Shown in pieces: positions 1-12,240 of a DNA stretch of 64,000 nucleotides. The position numbers were made by a program, and so were the translations under genes. Position 1 is the stretch's first letter, and every line of letters begins with the position of its first letter. The notes under the pieces were generated by a model that did not search any database, was not told where the DNA came from, and saw only the letters and a list, made by a program, of their open reading frames with translations. Origin of the DNA: Musa acuminata AAA Group (taxonomy: Eukaryota > Streptophyta > Magnoliopsida > Zingiberales > Musaceae); assembly GCF_036884655.1 (NCBI RefSeq), contig NC_088348.1:21455001-21519000 (forward strand). The letters are read 5' to 3'.

Positions 1-334
1 TGGTCCCTCGACGCTTCATTCGATTCTTCGGTGCATCGTCCTTTCCTACGACCTATTGCCCAATCGGCTAGTTGACTCTGCAACTCCGATATCCTTGGCA
101 CAATACCCGCTCTTCTTGGCCCGATGCCCGAGTCCACGGCCCGAAGCCTTCTGTTGATACGTTGACCGATTCACCGGCCTAACGTCCAATCTTCTGACAT
201 GTTCCTCCAGCCCAACATGATTTTTTCTGCTTTAATTGTCTCATCCTGATCGAAGCATACCGCGTCACTCAAAACGCAGATTAAAACATAAACACATATC
301 AAGTGGTTTCATCATCAAAATATGAGATTCAACA
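1..334 (-). repeat. 3' LTR (partial) of gag-only Sirevirus copy A
   Basis: On the minus strand this begins TGTTGAATCTC at 334 and matches the first part of the LTRs at 4521-6142, 26737 and 33343. It is preceded on that strand by a purine-rich tract (335-345), as expected for a 3' LTR. The rest lies beyond base 1. Confidence 0.85.
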
Positions 335-3300
335 ATCTGCCCCTTTTTGACGACGACAACCACTTGATGACGGAGTTTAAACAAACTTCTCGTATCAATA
401 TGCCATATTGATAGAAACTCTTGGATTCAAAAATCCAAGCAACATGTCATCATAAACTTATGTATAACATGTCATGTCATCAACATACTTCTCTCCCTTT
501 GTCATCAATAAAAAGGAGAAGTACAACTATTCTTGTGTTTGTGATATAATTTAAACTCATTGCATGAAAAACATAATATCAGGTTTTATCATCATGTAGT
601 TTTGAAGCTAGAAAATTTAGTAAGTATTACATCATGCTTAGAACATTCAAGCTATTAAGTTTTAGATATGTAAGTTTTACAACATACAAGATAGCACTTT
701 TGCTTATTTTGAGATAGCAACTTCTACGTCATGCAAGCTAGCAAATTAGAGATGTTAAAGAAGGCAACTCTTGTTACTTGAAATATGCAAGTTGCAATGT
801 TTGAGCTCGTAATTTTGCTTCCGTTGCAAAGTGCAAGTTTAGCATGTTTAGCTTTTCTTGAGATAGCAACTGTTTGCTTCTCTTTAGACTACAAGCTAGC
901 AATTTTTACGATATGCAAGTTTTACTATATACAAGCTAGCTTTTCATCACAACATATAAGCACAAAAGCATAGCAAGATTCTTAAGTTCAATCATGGCAA
1001 TTCAACACTTGCTTCTTGTGCAAGATTGCACTTTGCTTTTCTTTACATGTTCTGATTAGCAAAAGCTTTCTCCTCTTTATTTTTGTCAAAAAGAAGAGAA
1101 GAGTACAAGCCAGCCAGCATTTGCCTTGAGCTAGCAATCTTTCTCCCCCTATGTCATTGCCGAAAAGAAGGAGAGGAACTAATGATTTAGACTTTTACAT
1201 AAACTATGAATTTGCATCAATCAATATTTCAATCATCACATGATACATACAAGACAACAATGCAAAGAAATCATGTCATGAAAGACATCAATTGTTAAAC
1301 ATGATATGATAATAGTCTCAAAAATTTCAATTTGCGATACATGTGATACATTGCGATACACTAAAAAATTTAATGCGATGCTTTTAAGGATTTCAACCTA
1401 TTTTTGATACAAAGCATGGCAAGAGCAATTATATTGCATGTTTTCTAAGTTTTGTATTTTTTGCTTCTTTCGAGATAGCAATTCTTTACTTCTCTTTATA
1501 TTGCAATATTTGCAATTCATTGGTAGTGTTCATGATAGCAAGTTCTTTCAATGAAATGATCGAGCTAGCAAATTTTCCTTCCTTTGAAATATGTAGGCTA
1601 GTCAACTAACTCCCCCTTTATCATTATCGAAAAGAAGGGAGAAATCAATGGCTAAAAAATTTAATCATTATACAAGCCATATTACAAAATCATGTCATGA
1701 TATCAAGAAAATTTAAGAAGGACATGATTCATTCGACAAATCTTTTTAATAGAGCAAAAGAATTATACAACTAAGGATTATGATTAAAATATATCAATAT
1801 CATAGATCAAGTCATGATTCATGATTCATCATAAAACAAATTAATTTTCAGTCATCACATAAGGCATTTAAAGAATTTTTAAAACATAGGAGAATGATTA
1901 ATTTAAGCATGCAATGTTTCAATCAAATTCAAGTGATAAATACCAATACTTTCATATTGTGAGTATCAATTCATGAATACCAAAAGATATTATTTGTGAT
2001 TCCAATTTTGCAAAATCAAGATAATGATTTAGATAAAATTCATTCAAATCAAATCGTTAACTTGAAACTCATAATCAAGTCATCAAAATCAATTTCGAGA
2101 TTCACAAAATATCATGAAATCATTAATCTCGATTAGATGGGAAAAGTATTTTTTAAGTGATTCTTTTTCATCTAAGCATGTCTTAGTCTTTATATACCAA
2201 ATCAAGATAAGCATGAGAGTTCAAGACGTAAAGGCAAAATCTTATAAAACAACTAATCAAGCAAGATTTTAAACATCTATTTTCAAGCCATATAAAGAGT
2301 AAGTCAAAGATTCAATTATCTAATGTCATGAATTCCAATAGGCATCTCAAAATATCAACATCATATTAAAAAGATATTTCAAAAAGATATATCGATAAGT
2401 GATTCATTTATATCATTTCATTCATTCAGAAGATTCTCCTCTTTAGTAAATAAATCTAGGAGAATAAAATGAATTAAGGGAGATATAACATGATTGAAGC
2501 ATTGAACATGATTCATATTTAAAATGTGTCTCATGTCATGAGTATGAATCAAGCATTTGTGAAATCCGAAATCATCCTCAAAGTCATATTCAATAAATTA
2601 ATACATGACAAGCATAGATTTATTGAAAAGTCAATAAGATAGAGGATCGCATATCGTTTTTATAAATTTCTATTCATGTGATTTACTTCTTATAAGCATC
2701 CTTTTACCTTTAATAAAACAAGTGTCAATATTTAAGACGGAAAGGTAAATTTCATAAAACAAACCATCAAGCATGATTCCATGATAACATCCTTTTAATA
2801 TCTTGATATTCATCATCAAGTATGATTTCAAAAAGTATGTTAAAGAGAAATCATTAAGACCAAATACATGATACACTCATTTATTTTCAAAATATTCATC
2901 ATGTTTATTTTCATGAGATTCACAAGATTGGTAAAATAAATTCATTAATCTTAATAGGATAGAAAATTCATTTCCATTTCATACAATTGATTTCATATGA
3001 GGGTATTCAAGTCTTTTGTGAAAACATGTATCATCATTTAAAATTGAAATATAAGTTTCGTCATGAAACCGTCAAGACCAAACACATCATGATATCGCAT
3101 CTATCATCAAAAGACTATCAAGAAATTCATACATAGATATATATGCACTATGTCATCTTAATATGTCATGAGAATGTCATCTTAATTCGTCATAAAAACG
3201 ATTAGACCAAAAACATGTTAATCTAAAATGAGAGTTTCAAATCAATATTTACTTAAAAAACTCATGCATGACATAAAATCATCAAGATACACATGCATGG

Positions 3301-3525
3301 ATTAATTCTAAGCATTATCATATATCATATAATTATAATCCCTAATGTTGCATACATCATTCAACATTTCAAAATATAACATGCATGAAACCTTAGCAAT
3401 ATACTTTTCATGATCAAATTTTTAATTTTTCAAAGATGCTATAAAGAAAAACATGATATAATTTTTGAAAAACAATTTTTTTATTTCCTATTCCTACTAT
3501 CTAAATTAAGCACTCATGAAAGACT
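335..3525 (-). other. AT-rich non-coding internal region of copy A
   Basis: No gene is seen. The segment lies between gag and the 3' LTR and is very AT-rich. Positions 590-1150 are crowded with short oligomers containing GCTAGC/TTGCTAGC and TTGCA. The stretch 841-930 is the reverse complement of 32801-32880 in copy B, so the oligomer tract is an inherited part of the element. Purine blocks of the AAAAGGAGAAG type (minus strand, about 490-520, 1085-1100, 1145-1175, 1610-1645) look like the multiple polypurine tracts known from Sireviruses. Confidence 0.7.
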
Positions 3526-4470
3526 TCAAGTAATTTCAAAATAATTCAAGAGAGTTGAGTTACTTACCTCGTAGTCGAAGCCCATCAAAGCCCAATTCGC
3601 CGTTTCACCTTTGGAAGTTCTTGATTCATCCTTGGTTGCCTTCCTCTTCTTTGGCCTCTTCCTCCATTCAAGTTCATTGTTTATTTTAGATTTTTGTTTA
3701 ATAAACTTATTAAGATTTAGTGTTCGAAGTTCAAGTTCATCATTGTCCTCATCACTTGAGTCATCACTCAAGTGGTATTCATTTGTCTGGAGTTCCAAAT
3801 CCTTCCTATTCTTTGGAAGGTGGTTCAAGTGCTCATCGGGTTTAAAATGTTTCAAAAGTATCATTTCATAGGTCATTAATGACCTGATTAATTCTTCTAA
3901 TGGAAAATCATTTAAAGTTTTTATCTCTTGTATTGTGGTTATTTTAGGATCCCACCCTTTTGGAAAGGATTTTAAGATCTTGCTTACGAGATCAAAATTC
4001 GAAAAAGATTTACCAAGAACTCTTAGATTATTGACGACATCCGTGAAACGGGTGTACATGTCGCCTATAGTCTCGCTTGGTTACATTCGAAAAAACTCAA
4101 AATCATGCAATAAAATATTAACTTTCGAGTCTTTGACTCTACTAGTTCCCTCGTGCGGGATTTCAAGTGTTCTCCAAATATCAAAAGCCGTTTCGCATGT
4201 AGAAATCCGATTGAACTCATTTTTGTCCAAAGCGCAAAATAAGACATTCATAGCCTTTGTGTTTAAAGAAAAATACTTCTTCTCCAAATCCGACCATTCG
4301 TTCATCGGTTTAGAGAGAAGTTGAAAACTATTTTCAATAATATTCTATAAATCTAAATTTATAGAAATCAAGAAAACTCTCATTCGAGTTTTTCAATAAG
4401 TGAAGTCCAATCCGTTAAACAACGGTGAATGAACAATCGATAAGCCCTCTTGAAAGCCATGAAGAGCCAT
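3526..4470 (-). pseudogene. Broken gag of gag-only Sirevirus (copy A)
   Basis: The ATG is at 4470 (MALHGFQEG). The frame then has internal stops and small frameshifts, but the UBN2/Retrotran_gag_2 pattern is clear: MNEWSDLEKKYFSLN, KNEFNRISTCETAFDIWRTL, MYTRFTDVVNNLRVLGK, FPLEELIRSLMTYEM. The protein then has an acidic stretch and a Lys/Arg-rich stretch and stops at LLNYFEIT. Both CCHC zinc knuckles of the autonomous gag (34888-36453) are missing. Copy B ends with the same residues, so the shortened C-terminus predates both insertions. Gag would form the particle shell; whether this one did cannot be told. Confidence 0.8.
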
Positions 4471-4504
4471 TTCTCTCGGGTGTAAATCCAAAGTGAGAAA
4501 TACT

Positions 4505-4520
4505 GGGCTCTGATACCAAT
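4505..4520 (-). other. Primer-binding site, initiator Met-tRNA type (copy A)
   Basis: The minus strand reads TTGGTATCAGAGCCC directly after the LTR end, complementary to the 3' end of plant initiator Met-tRNA, the usual Copia primer. Confidence 0.8.
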
Positions 4521-6142
4521 TATTAGGATCAAGAGCACTAAGAGGAGGGGGGTGAATTAGTGCAGTGGAAAACTTTCGATGATTAAAACTGCATTCGTAC
4601 GTTGAAATCTGATTCCCACGTAAAAGTCATTTCATGCAGATAATAACTTTGAAAGCTTATGGAAACATATTTGAAGTAAAGTAAGGAAGGCAGTTTGCAG
4701 TTAAGATAAATAGCACAAAGGAAATGCAAACCAGATTTTAGAGTGGTTCGGTCAAACGTGACCTACATCCACTTTCGGCTTCCTCCTCCGACGAGGTCAC
4801 CGACATCCACTAGAGGCCTTCCTTCAATAGGTGAAGGCCAATCACCCTTTTACAGTTTCACTCCTTTTGACGGGCTTAGGAGACAACCCTTACAAACTTT
4901 TCTCTCCTCTTTTGAAAGATCAAAACTTGGAAGAAAAGAGAGAGGAGAACTTCTAGCCTTTACAATACTTTTGAGCTCTAAAAATCACAGAGTAAGATTG
5001 GATTTTCGGTGCTTTTGGTTACCCTTTCATGTAGGAAAGGGTGGGATTTATATAGGCCCCAAACTGGTTTGAATTTGGAGCTCAAAAATGTCTTTTCCCG
5101 GATTTCCGGGGTCCTGGCGGTACTACCTCCTGACTGGGGCGGTACAACCGTTTGATAGGGGCAGTTGCACCGCCCAGTCTCGCTCGGAGACTGAGCCGAG
5201 GTAGTGCCATCGCCTGACATGGGGCGGTTGCACTGCCCAGTCTCGCTCGGAGATTGAGCCTAGGCGGTGCCATCGCCTGACCTGGGCGGTTGCACCGCCC
5301 AGCTTTCCTGGGAGACCATCTCTTGGGTGGTGCCACCACCTAGCAAGAATTTTGGTCCGAATGGGTTGATCCATTCGGCCCAATTGCCCCCAGATTAAGT
5401 TATGGGATCACCTCCCATTTCTAACTTAATCTATATGCTAACTACGATATTTCTTAAGACATTTACTGCAACTTGCTTCGGTGCGTCAATCGCTTCTTCC
5501 GGCGAGCTTCCGGCGAACATCCGACAAACCTTCGGCGATGCTCCGGTGGACTTCTGGCAAACTCCTAGACTTGCGATGATCCACTTGGCGAGTTCCGATG
5601 AGCTTCTTTGGCAAGCTTCTAGACTTCTCGGATTTGTTCCCGTAGAACCTCCGACGACCGTCCGGACTTCCGCGAACTCTCGAACCCCCAACGTGATCAT
5701 AGTCCTGACTCCGGCGCAACTCCTATTGCATGTCTTACTTCCATCGTAGTTAATCCTGCACATGTAAAATAAAACTTTGATCATGACAATTAATCCTAAG
5801 CAATTAACCAAGTTGTCCGGCATGTCATTGGTCCCTCGACACTTCGTCCGATTCTTCAGTGCATCGTCCTCTCCTGTGGCCTATTGTCCAATCGGCCAGT
5901 TGACTCTGCAACTCCGATATCCTTGGCACAATACCCGCTCTTCTTGGCCCGAAGCCTTCTGTCGATACGTTGACCGATCCACCAGCCCGATATCCAATCT
6001 TCTGACATGTTCCTCCGGCCCAACATGATTTTTCCTTCTTTAATTGTCTCATCCTAATTGAAGCATCCTGCATCACTCAAAATGCAGATTAAAACATAAA
6101 CACATATTAAGTGGTTTCATCATCAAAATACGAGATTCAATA
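4521..6142 (-). repeat. 5' LTR of gag-only Sirevirus copy A
   Basis: A 1.6-kb LTR in reverse orientation. On the minus strand it runs from TATTGAATCTCG (decayed TG) at 6142 to ...GATCCTAATA at 4521. It contains a GGCGGT..ACCGCC palindrome cluster (about 5105-5345), a TATA-like CTATATAAATCCC (5047-5059) and an initiator-like U5 with several conserved Sirevirus blocks (GTGGATGTAGGTCAC, AACCACTCTAAAATC). Predicted ORFs here are translations of the repeat array and are not genes. Confidence 0.85.
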
Positions 6143-8459
6143 GGTTTTGCATCAATTCCACACTTTTGGGACTCAAATTTATTTAAGGCAAATGTTCTAA
6201 CACCATTTCACAGTAATTCTAATCTCTGTTTTCATTTTAATTCTTCATAATTTGAAATATTTCAGCTTATCACTAAACCTTTCTTTCGTTTTTATACAAA
6301 GCCATGAATCTAAAATTTTTTAGTAATCTGACCTCGATGCATTATTTCAGACCTAACTTTTAGCATTAAACTCTGATTTAGGCAAAGCCTAATCCATTTG
6401 AATGTAGCCTCAAAGATCTTTATTTTGATACTAAGATTGAATGATTTGGAGTTTAAATGCTTACTAAGATTTCTATTTCAATTAATCCTATAGATTCTAC
6501 AAAATAGGAACTATAATTTCTGATCTCTTGTTGCTTAACTACCTATAACTTTATGTTGGAAACTCAAATTCATGCAAAGTATAATTTATTAGAAACTACA
6601 CTCAAAATGTTTTTGTTATTATCTGATTTGAAATTTTTGGAGTACAATGCAAACTGAAAACATCTGTTTGCTTCGACCTTGTGGATTTAGTAAAATAGAG
6701 CTGATGTTTTCAGACATTTTACTATGAAATTATTTGTAACTCCCTGTTGTCAATTCCAATTCTTGGAAACTTAATTTACCTAAAACTAGATTGACACAAC
6801 TTTCGAATGACACCTATTTTGTATAAATTGGAGTATAATTGGTTATTCAAATAATTCATACAATGTGCCTCTTAAATTCTATCAGAATCAAGCTTTGGTC
6901 AATTTCGCCTCTTCTTATTTCTTCTCTTTGGAAACTGATTTCGGCAAAAAAACTCTTACTTCAGTTTAGCTTTACATTATTGCCTTAAATTTTTGTATAC
7001 TTTTGTCCTTCAATTATTTATACACCTGCAGTTATTATATAAAGTTCATGTTTGTATCGCAATGATTCGTATAGGCACATGCATTCCGTTGTTCCGCATG
7101 CATTTCCGATATGTACCAACCTTATTGTTCATAATGCCCTTTTATACTCTAATGTTTGTGGGATTGTTTGGACCTTTGCCAGAAATGGTAAAGGGATTAT
7201 TTGGACCTTTGCCAGAAATGGTAAACGGTATGTGCTTAGAGCTCGCGATGCTCTGCCGACCCCCTCTAGCTTCATCCAGACGTGGATGGATGACACTCCC
7301 AAACATGGGAGATTATGTCTAAGATCCCACTTCACCTTCTACCTGCTTGATATGATATCCAGAGCTTTGGTTATGTGCTTCTATATGTGCTTTGGATAAG
7401 AATGAAATGTGTGCAACGTCAAATGCGACGTTTGAGCTTCTGTTTCATATTTATTCTTTGATATGCTCCGAAATGCTTCACATGCCATTGATATGTTTCG
7501 AAGCATTTCACCCGCCATTGATATATTCCAAAATATTTCATCCACCATTAATATGCTCTGAAATGCTTCATATGCCATTGATATGTTCCGAAACATTTCA
7601 TCTGCCATTAATATGTTCCGAAATGTTTCATTTGTTATTGATATGCTCTGAAACATTTCATACATCCTTGATATGCTTCGAAATACTTCATATGCTATTG
7701 ATATGCTCCGAAATGCTTCATATGCCATTAATATGTTCCGAAATATTTCATTACGTCAATGATTTACTCCAATTAGCACTTACGTCAATGTTATGAACAA
7801 AACATGCTTCGTATGAAATGACATTATAACTCTACATTTGTCGAGTGACTATATTTGAACTCTTGTATCTCTGCCTTATATTTTGAAACCTTATTTGTTT
7901 AAAAATTGTCCTCTTTGCTATGGATATGTTAGTCACTTACTGAGCTTTATATGCTCATCCCGTTGCTATATAAATTTTTCAGGATAGCTTATCGCTCGCT
8001 AAAATATGTAAATTCGATTGAGGCAGTGGAAAGCTAGAAGATTTTGGGGCAAACATTTCATACTTGATAGTTTGATATTGTATAAGTTCCTTTGTGTGTA
8101 ATGAAATATCAACAACTCTAGATTGATGTATCTTGTAAATATTTAAAAAGTACCTCTCGTATCGGGATTTTGAGAATGTTAAGTTTAAATTATATAATGA
8201 TATAAACATGTAGTATATGTTGGGTTTGTGATTGTATAGATTCCCATGCTGATGGATTTATGATGTGGTTATGATTTAATTGAGTTGGCTTCGGATTTTG
8301 TGACTCATTATGTGAAATGATGGAATGATTATAAACTGCACAGGTCTTATGAATTATTGAATATATGGAAATGACTTGAATGCTTTCTCAGTGTCCTCAA
8401 ATGAGTGATCGGATCCTGGAATGTGTTGTTGATCTATAATAAATTTGGGGGGCATGACA
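6143..8459 (+). repeat. Unclassified LTR-like sequence, probably a long Gypsy LTR
   Basis: No protein domain is visible in any frame. The segment is AT-rich, contains a 33-bp duplication (about 7160-7226) and a 30-bp tandem array (7460-7759), and ends TTTGGGGGGCATGACA exactly where a truncated Tat LTR begins. Long LTRs of Del/Tekay-type Gypsy elements commonly end in a G-run followed by TGACA, so I infer a solo or truncated LTR. Its left end lies beyond the minus-strand Sirevirus, outside the window. Confidence 0.4.
7460..7759. repeat. 30-bp minisatellite, ten units
   Basis: Ten consecutive units of exactly 30 bp, consensus GATATGCTCCGAAATGCTTC followed by ATATGCCATT, differing at a few positions each. 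Each unit contains TTCCGAAA-like palindromic cores (GAAATGCTTC, GAAACATTTC). Because 30 is a multiple of three, frames stay open through the array; the 134-aa and 115-aa ORFs across it are by-products. Confidence 0.9.
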
Positions 8460-8759
8460 GCTGACCTCCAGGAGCTATGATAAAAACCCCTTACCAACAT
8501 CTGACAAGGGGCATCTGGAATATTAATAAACCACTGACTTGATCTTTGGAGGGGCCTAAGTCGGGATGCACCCCCATCCCGACCTAGGCTTGTGCATAGG
8601 AACCCGATGGCGATAAAGGTGGATGGGCTTGCGGAAGAGGCGCATCCCCACCAAAACCGAGCTCGACCGAATTAGGCAAAACCTTTATCCCCAAAACGGT
8701 CCTGGACATCGCCAGTCAAACCAAGTCGTACCGACCACGTGGCCACAGCCTTAGGTTCA
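8460..8759 (+). repeat. 5' LTR of Tat-type Gypsy, left part missing
   Basis: The sequence from TGACCTCCAGGAGCTATGAT onward matches 57375-57636 with scattered substitutions and some indels. About 270 bp at the left are absent; the sequence at 6143-8459 abuts instead. The exact right end (TTCA at 8759) is inferred from where similarity to the 3' LTR stops. Confidence 0.65.
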
Positions 8760-8946
8760 TGGAACATTTTAGCACTAAAAAGAGGGCCAATGTCATAGGA
8801 ATGCTTTGCGGCCGACGAAGAAGTTCGCCTCGCCGAAGAACCACCGACAACCCATAACACCCATGGGCCCCGAGGGTAGCCGCCTGTTGCTCATGGGGAT
8901 GTGGGCATTGTGACATAGATGTCGGATCACTACTAGTGCCTATTCA

Positions 8947-10230
8947 ATGACCCCGGGCTCTCCCCCCCCTAGAGACACCTCGAGACCCTCGGTCGTCTCG
9001 CCCAAGGCATTCTTTAAACTCACGAAGCAAGTGCAAACCTTGGCAGGAATGATGCAAACAATCACCCCACTTATCTTGCAGCTTGTGCAGTTAGTGGCTC
9101 CTCCCCCGACCCTACCCGCTTTCATCTCACAACTGCCCAATATCCCCCCAATCAACCCGATGTCACAAAACCCAAATCACAACGAGATTGAGGAATGGGT
9201 CGGGATTGGAGGCTTGAGAATGCTGCCTGACCACAGGGCGCCTACATCCCTCCATGTCGCCCCGTCGTTTCTTGAGCTTGATACCCTATCATCGGACTCG
9301 GTCGATGACTCGTTTAGAGTCCAACTGTCCACAATGAACCATCGGCTGGACGAGTTCCAGCGAGAATTCCTCAAGTCCTATGGCGAGACCTGAGAAAGCA
9401 GCGCGTGAGGATCTCCTTTCGCTCAAGAAATCTAGGATAAGTCTATGCTGCTCAACTTTTGACTTCCAGCACTAGAGATCTACAATGGTAGTTCTAACCC
9501 AACGTAACACGTTGTTGTGTTCTGAGCCCAAATGGCCCTCTATGGCACTTCCGACACCAAAATGGCCCTCTACGGACTAGTGCGGACATGGTTCAGCCAA
9601 CTACAACTAGCCTTAGTCTCGACCTTCGACTAGCTTGCAAGAGAATTCGAACATAACTTCTTGGCCAGTATGCGACCCAAATCCTCCATGACCACGCTCC
9701 TCCCATTATCCAAGGGCGATGACGAATCACTTTCTCAGTTTGTCACCTGCTTCGCCAACGAGATTTGAAGAGTCTCAGACGCTCACCCCTCCTTGATCAT
9801 GCAAGCGTTTCTAATGGGTCTACGACCCTTAAGGTTCTTCTGGTCTCTAATCGAGAGGCCCCCCAAGGTCGTCCCTGAGATGCTCTAGCGCGCCAACCAA
9901 TACATTGCTGCTGAGATTTCGTTGGCCAGAAAGCAGGAGGACAACAAAAGGCCACGAGTGGAGCAAGCCCAAGGAACGATCTCGGGCCCACCTACGGCGC
10001 AACCCTGAAGAAGAACTGATTATCTCGAGATACCACTCCCGAGGCCCCATCCTCTGCCCTTTAACACTTCTCACACTGAAATCTTTCTCTAGATCAGGGA
10101 GAAGGGACTCCCGTGGGAACCCAACCCATTAAAAACCACTCACAAAGATTGGTCTAAATATTGTAGGCTTCACCGAGACTATGGTCACAACATGAAGGAT
10201 TGTTGTGACCTTCGGAATCAAATCAAGTAG
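8947..10230 (+). pseudogene. Tat-type Gypsy gag relic
   Basis: The first 148 codons are open (MTPGSPPPRDTSRPS...), then stops and frameshifts accumulate. Fragments such as EIYNGSSNPTQHVVVF, MALYGTSD, FSQLQLALVSTFD, LAREFEHNFLAS and SLSQFVTCFANEI follow the Retrotrans_gag fold order. A degenerate knuckle-like CRLHRDYGHNMKDCCDL lies near 10165-10215. Capsid function is known for the family; this copy is dead. Confidence 0.7.
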
Positions 10231-10249
10231 CTAATCTAGAGAGGACATC

Positions 10250-10750
10250 TTGGGCGCTACCTCAAAAAATCGAGAGAAGCATCTCCATGCCCCAATGGCC
10301 CGATCGAGAAGCAGATTGACGTCATTATCGATGGGCCGGCTTCCAGAGGCACTAGTGCTACAACACGGAAGGCCTATGCACGCAGCACGACAGAGAAACG
10401 ACCGAGATCGGAGCCCAAGCCCTAAAATCACCTTTAGAGCCGAAGAAGCCAAGTTCCCAAACCACGACGACGCCCTGGTGGTCTCGATCCATATTGCCAA
10501 TGCACGAGTGAAGAGAGTAATGGTCGATACTGGAAACTCTGTTGACGTGCTATACTTTGAAGTTTTCAAAAGGCTCGGTCCTACAGAAGGAGATCTTGCC
10601 CCATTGGCATCATCACTCATGGGATTCATGGGGGATTTCATTTCCCCACTCGAGACTACCTTGCTCCCCATTACCATCGGGGAGGAACCAAGGACCAAGC
10701 CGACAATGACCATCTTCATAGTGGTCGATTTGCCTTCTGCCTACAACATC
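10250..10750 (+). pseudogene. Tat-type Gypsy aspartic protease, N-terminal piece
   Basis: A 168-codon open stretch includes VVSIHIANARVKRVMVDTGNSVDVLYFEVFKRLG. DTGNS (about 10530-10545) is the active-site loop of the retropepsin-like fold. The frame ends at LPSAYNIC where the Sirevirus LTR begins at 10751, and its continuation (HGRPTLNKLKAV) is at 19452. Protease would process the Gag-Pol polyprotein. Confidence 0.8.
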
Positions 10751-12190
10751 TGTTGAATCTCGAATTTTGATGATGAAGTCAATTGTAATTTGTTTGATCT
10801 AATATATATATTAAAAAAAGTGTGTATGATTAACTACAATGGCAATAAGACATGTAGCAAGTGTTGTGCCAGAGTCAAGATCGAGATCACGTTGGGAGTT
10901 CGAGAGTTCGTCAGAAGTTCGGACGTTCTTCAGAAGTTTTATGAGAACCAATCGAGAAGTCCAGGAGCTTGCCATAGAAGCTCGACGGAACTAGCCAAGA
11001 AGATCGCCGCAAAGTCCAAGAGCTTACCGGGAGTTCGCCGGAGCATTACCGAGAGTTCGTCGGATGTTCGCCCGAAGCTCGCCGGAAGTGCGATTGATGC
11101 ATCAGAACATGAATTGCAGTAATCATGTCTTAATTATCATAGTTAGAGTGTAAATTAAGTTAGGATTGGGAGGTAATCCCACTAACTTAATTAGGGGCCA
11201 ACTAGGTCCTAAGTTGGGCTAGTTTGGGTCGGATTTAAGACCCAACTAGGACCTAGAATTCTCGGCCGACGGTGGCACCACTTGGGAGACTCGGTCTCCC
11301 AGGAATTCTGGGTAGTGGTACCGCCGACAGTTATTACTGTCAGTAGTGGTACCATTAGAGCTCGGTCTCCGAGCTCTGTCAGGCGGTAGTACCGCCTAGA
11401 CTGAGCAGTAGTACCACCCAGTGTAAGATGTCAAGCGGTAGTACCGCCCAGTAATGGCGGTGGTACCGCTAGGACCCTGAAAATCCGGGATGAGACACTT
11501 CTTGGCTCCATTTTTGAAAGCCATTGGGGTCTATAAATACTCCACCCTTTTCTGCATGAAAGGATATGAAAACTTGATATATTCTTGAGTCTTTGAAGTG
11601 TTAAAGAGTTGTAAAAAAGCTATAGTTCTCCTTCTTCTTTCTAAGTGTTGAAATCATTCAAGAGAGGAGTGAAACTTGTAAGGGTTGTCTCCTAAGCCCG
11701 ACAAAAGAAGAAAAGCTGTAAAAGGGTGGTTGACCTTCGCCTATTGAAGGAAGGCCTCTAGTAGACGTGGTGACCTCATCGAAGGAGGAAGCCGATAATG
11801 GATGTAGGTCACGTTGACCGAACCACTCTAAAATCTCGGTTTACATTTACTTTGAGTAACTTTCCTTTATAGCAAACTGCCTCTCCTGCTTACTGTGCCT
11901 TAACTACGTCTACATATGCTTTGATGTTAACATTTTCCGAGATCGGCTTTAATCGTACAAAGACCTTACAAAACCAACGCTTTTCATTTGTGCACTTTAC
12001 TTTGCTACAATCCACCTTAGTCTTTTCTTGATCTTTCACGAAAGGTTTTATGTTCAAAGTTCTTCCGAAAAGGATTGAGTTGAAACCATTCTTGTTGAAT
12101 CGGCTTTAATTGAAATGAGTTTATTGAAATCGTAAAAAGTTTTTCACTGCACTAATTCACCCTCCTCTTAGTGCGCTCTTGATCCTAACA
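10751..12190 (+). repeat. 5' LTR of Sirevirus S1
   Basis: Begins TGTTGAATCTCG and ends GATCCTAACA; 1440 bp. It holds a palindrome cluster of GGCGGTAGTACCGCC type (about 11268-11470), a TATA box (TATAAATA, 11532-11539), and U5 blocks shared with the other Sirevirus LTRs here. The primer site TTGGTGTCAAAGCGAGG at 12192 is a decayed form of the initiator-Met site. Confidence 0.9.
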
Positions 12191-12240
12191 ATTGGTGTCA
12201 AAGCGAGGTTCACTCTCAGTTGGATTAAAACCTAAGAGAG

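Larger units (their letters stand above)
1..6142 (-). mobile_element. Gag-only (non-autonomous) Sirevirus-type Copia element, copy A, cut by window edge
   Basis: Read on the minus strand this is a 5' LTR (6142-4521), an initiator-Met primer-binding site, a broken gag (4470-3526), about 3.2 kb of AT-rich non-coding DNA, a polypurine tract and the first 334 bp of the 3' LTR, which runs off the window. There is no protease, integrase, RT or RNase H. The same layout recurs in 26737-44363, including the same abrupt end of gag, so this is a family and not a chance deletion. The outer terminal bases are decayed (TG..CA has become TA at 6141-6142 and at 4521-4522), which suggests age. The 5 bp right of the element are GGTTT; the matching left duplication lies outside the window. 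Confidence 0.85.

Noticed and set aside
785..973. 62-aa ORF in the AT-rich region
   Set aside because: It lies in the GCTAGC oligomer tract of a gag-only element with no coding signature.
5082..5383. Overlapping minus-strand ORFs of 80-86 aa with repeated Arg-Trp-His motifs
   Set aside because: They are translations of the LTR palindrome array; the same happens in other Sirevirus LTRs (for example near 18600, 34100, 43500).
7392..7796. Plus-strand 134-aa and minus-strand 115-aa repeat proteins
   Set aside because: Produced by a 30-bp tandem array that keeps every frame open; no start context or domain.
8672..8916. Minus-strand ORFs near the Tat 5' LTR
   Set aside because: GC-rich LTR and leader sequence; no similarity to the antisense Tat gene.
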